DNA from: CAZVCJ01 sp964625745
GTDB lineage: Bacteria; Chloroflexota; Anaerolineae; VGOG01
Assembly: GCA_964625745.1 (NCBI GenBank)
Contig: CAZVCJ010000104.1
Span: 1 to 14,101 of the forward strand
Length of the DNA: 14,101 nucleotides
Direction of reading: 5' to 3'
The notes beneath the pieces are model-generated. The model did no database searches and was not told the DNA's origin. It was given only the letters and a program-made list of their open reading frames with translations. Shown here in pieces: positions 13,982-14,101 of the stretch. A program made the translations under genes and the position numbers. How positions within the stretch are numbered: position 1 is the first letter of the stretch; each line of letters starts with the position of its first letter.

Positions 13982-14086
13982 ATGGTTGGTGGTGCGCCGG
14001 TGACGGCTGGTTTTGCAAAGCAGATTGGGGCTGATGCTGTGGCGGCAGTTGATTTAGCCAAGGAATTAGTGGGCGCTGAGACATAA
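13982..14086 (+). pseudogene. C-terminal scrap of a corrinoid (B12-binding) protein
   Basis: The frame reads MVGGAPVTAGFAKQIGADAV, then AAVDLAKELVGAET and TAA. M-V-G-G-A-P-V-T-x-x-F-A-x-x-I-G-A-D is the C-terminal signature of the B12-binding domain in methyltransferase corrinoid proteins. The usual stretch between GAD and the last helix is several residues shorter here. The frame stays open back to 13880 but shows no upstream B12-domain text (no D-x-H-x-x-G) and no ribosome site. It is probably a relic of a deleted gene. Its frame happens to continue that of the PP-loop gene past its stop. Confidence 0.6.
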
Positions 14087-14101
14087 AACCTCTTGCACTA
14101 G

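Overview
All supported genes lie on the + strand, and there is little sign of a host beyond gene style. Metabolic operons mixed with decayed insertion sequences, strong GGAGG-type ribosome sites and a run of 100 Ns point to a scaffold from a metagenome-assembled bacterium. The protein style and the two transposase remnants remind me of Chloroflexota (Anaerolineae-like). That placement is from memory of the families and is low confidence. I see no tRNA, rRNA, CRISPR array or replication origin.

Region 1 (1-871) is mostly non-coding. It holds a terminator-like hairpin, an almost perfect sigma-70 promoter (TTGACA, 17 bp, TATACT) and the wreck of an IS481/integrase-type transposase.

Region 2 (872-7706) is a hydrolase cluster led by a GntR-family FCD regulator. 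It holds an M19 membrane-dipeptidase-type zinc peptidase, a prolidase/imidazolonepropionase-type amidohydrolase, a cytoplasmic class-A beta-lactamase-fold serine hydrolase, and an X-Pro dipeptidyl-peptidase/CocE-type (S15) hydrolase cut by the N gap. None has a signal peptide, so substrates are probably imported and then cleaved in the cytoplasm, although no transporter is in view. A second transposase remnant (4428-4836) splits the cluster. The ribosome site plus first eight codons of the serine hydrolase are duplicated ahead of the amidohydrolase, where they form a 13-residue mini-ORF overlapping the amidohydrolase start.

Region 3 (7765-13879) is a sulfur-themed series: a sulfatase-fold hydrolase, homo-oligomeric ATP sulfurylase (sat), a TauE/SafE exporter with its usual DUF1634 partner, a second sulfatase-fold hydrolase, and a PAPS-reductase-family PP-loop protein. 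Both sulfatase-fold proteins have Thr where the formylglycine-forming Cys/Ser should be. The PP-loop protein lacks the cysteines of known APS/PAPS reductases. No APS kinase, AprAB or sulfite reductase is present, so textbook sulfate assimilation does not explain the set. This is the best candidate in the window for an undescribed pathway.

Region 4 (13880-14101) carries a C-terminal scrap of a corrinoid (B12-binding) methyltransferase-type protein, apparently a pseudogene.
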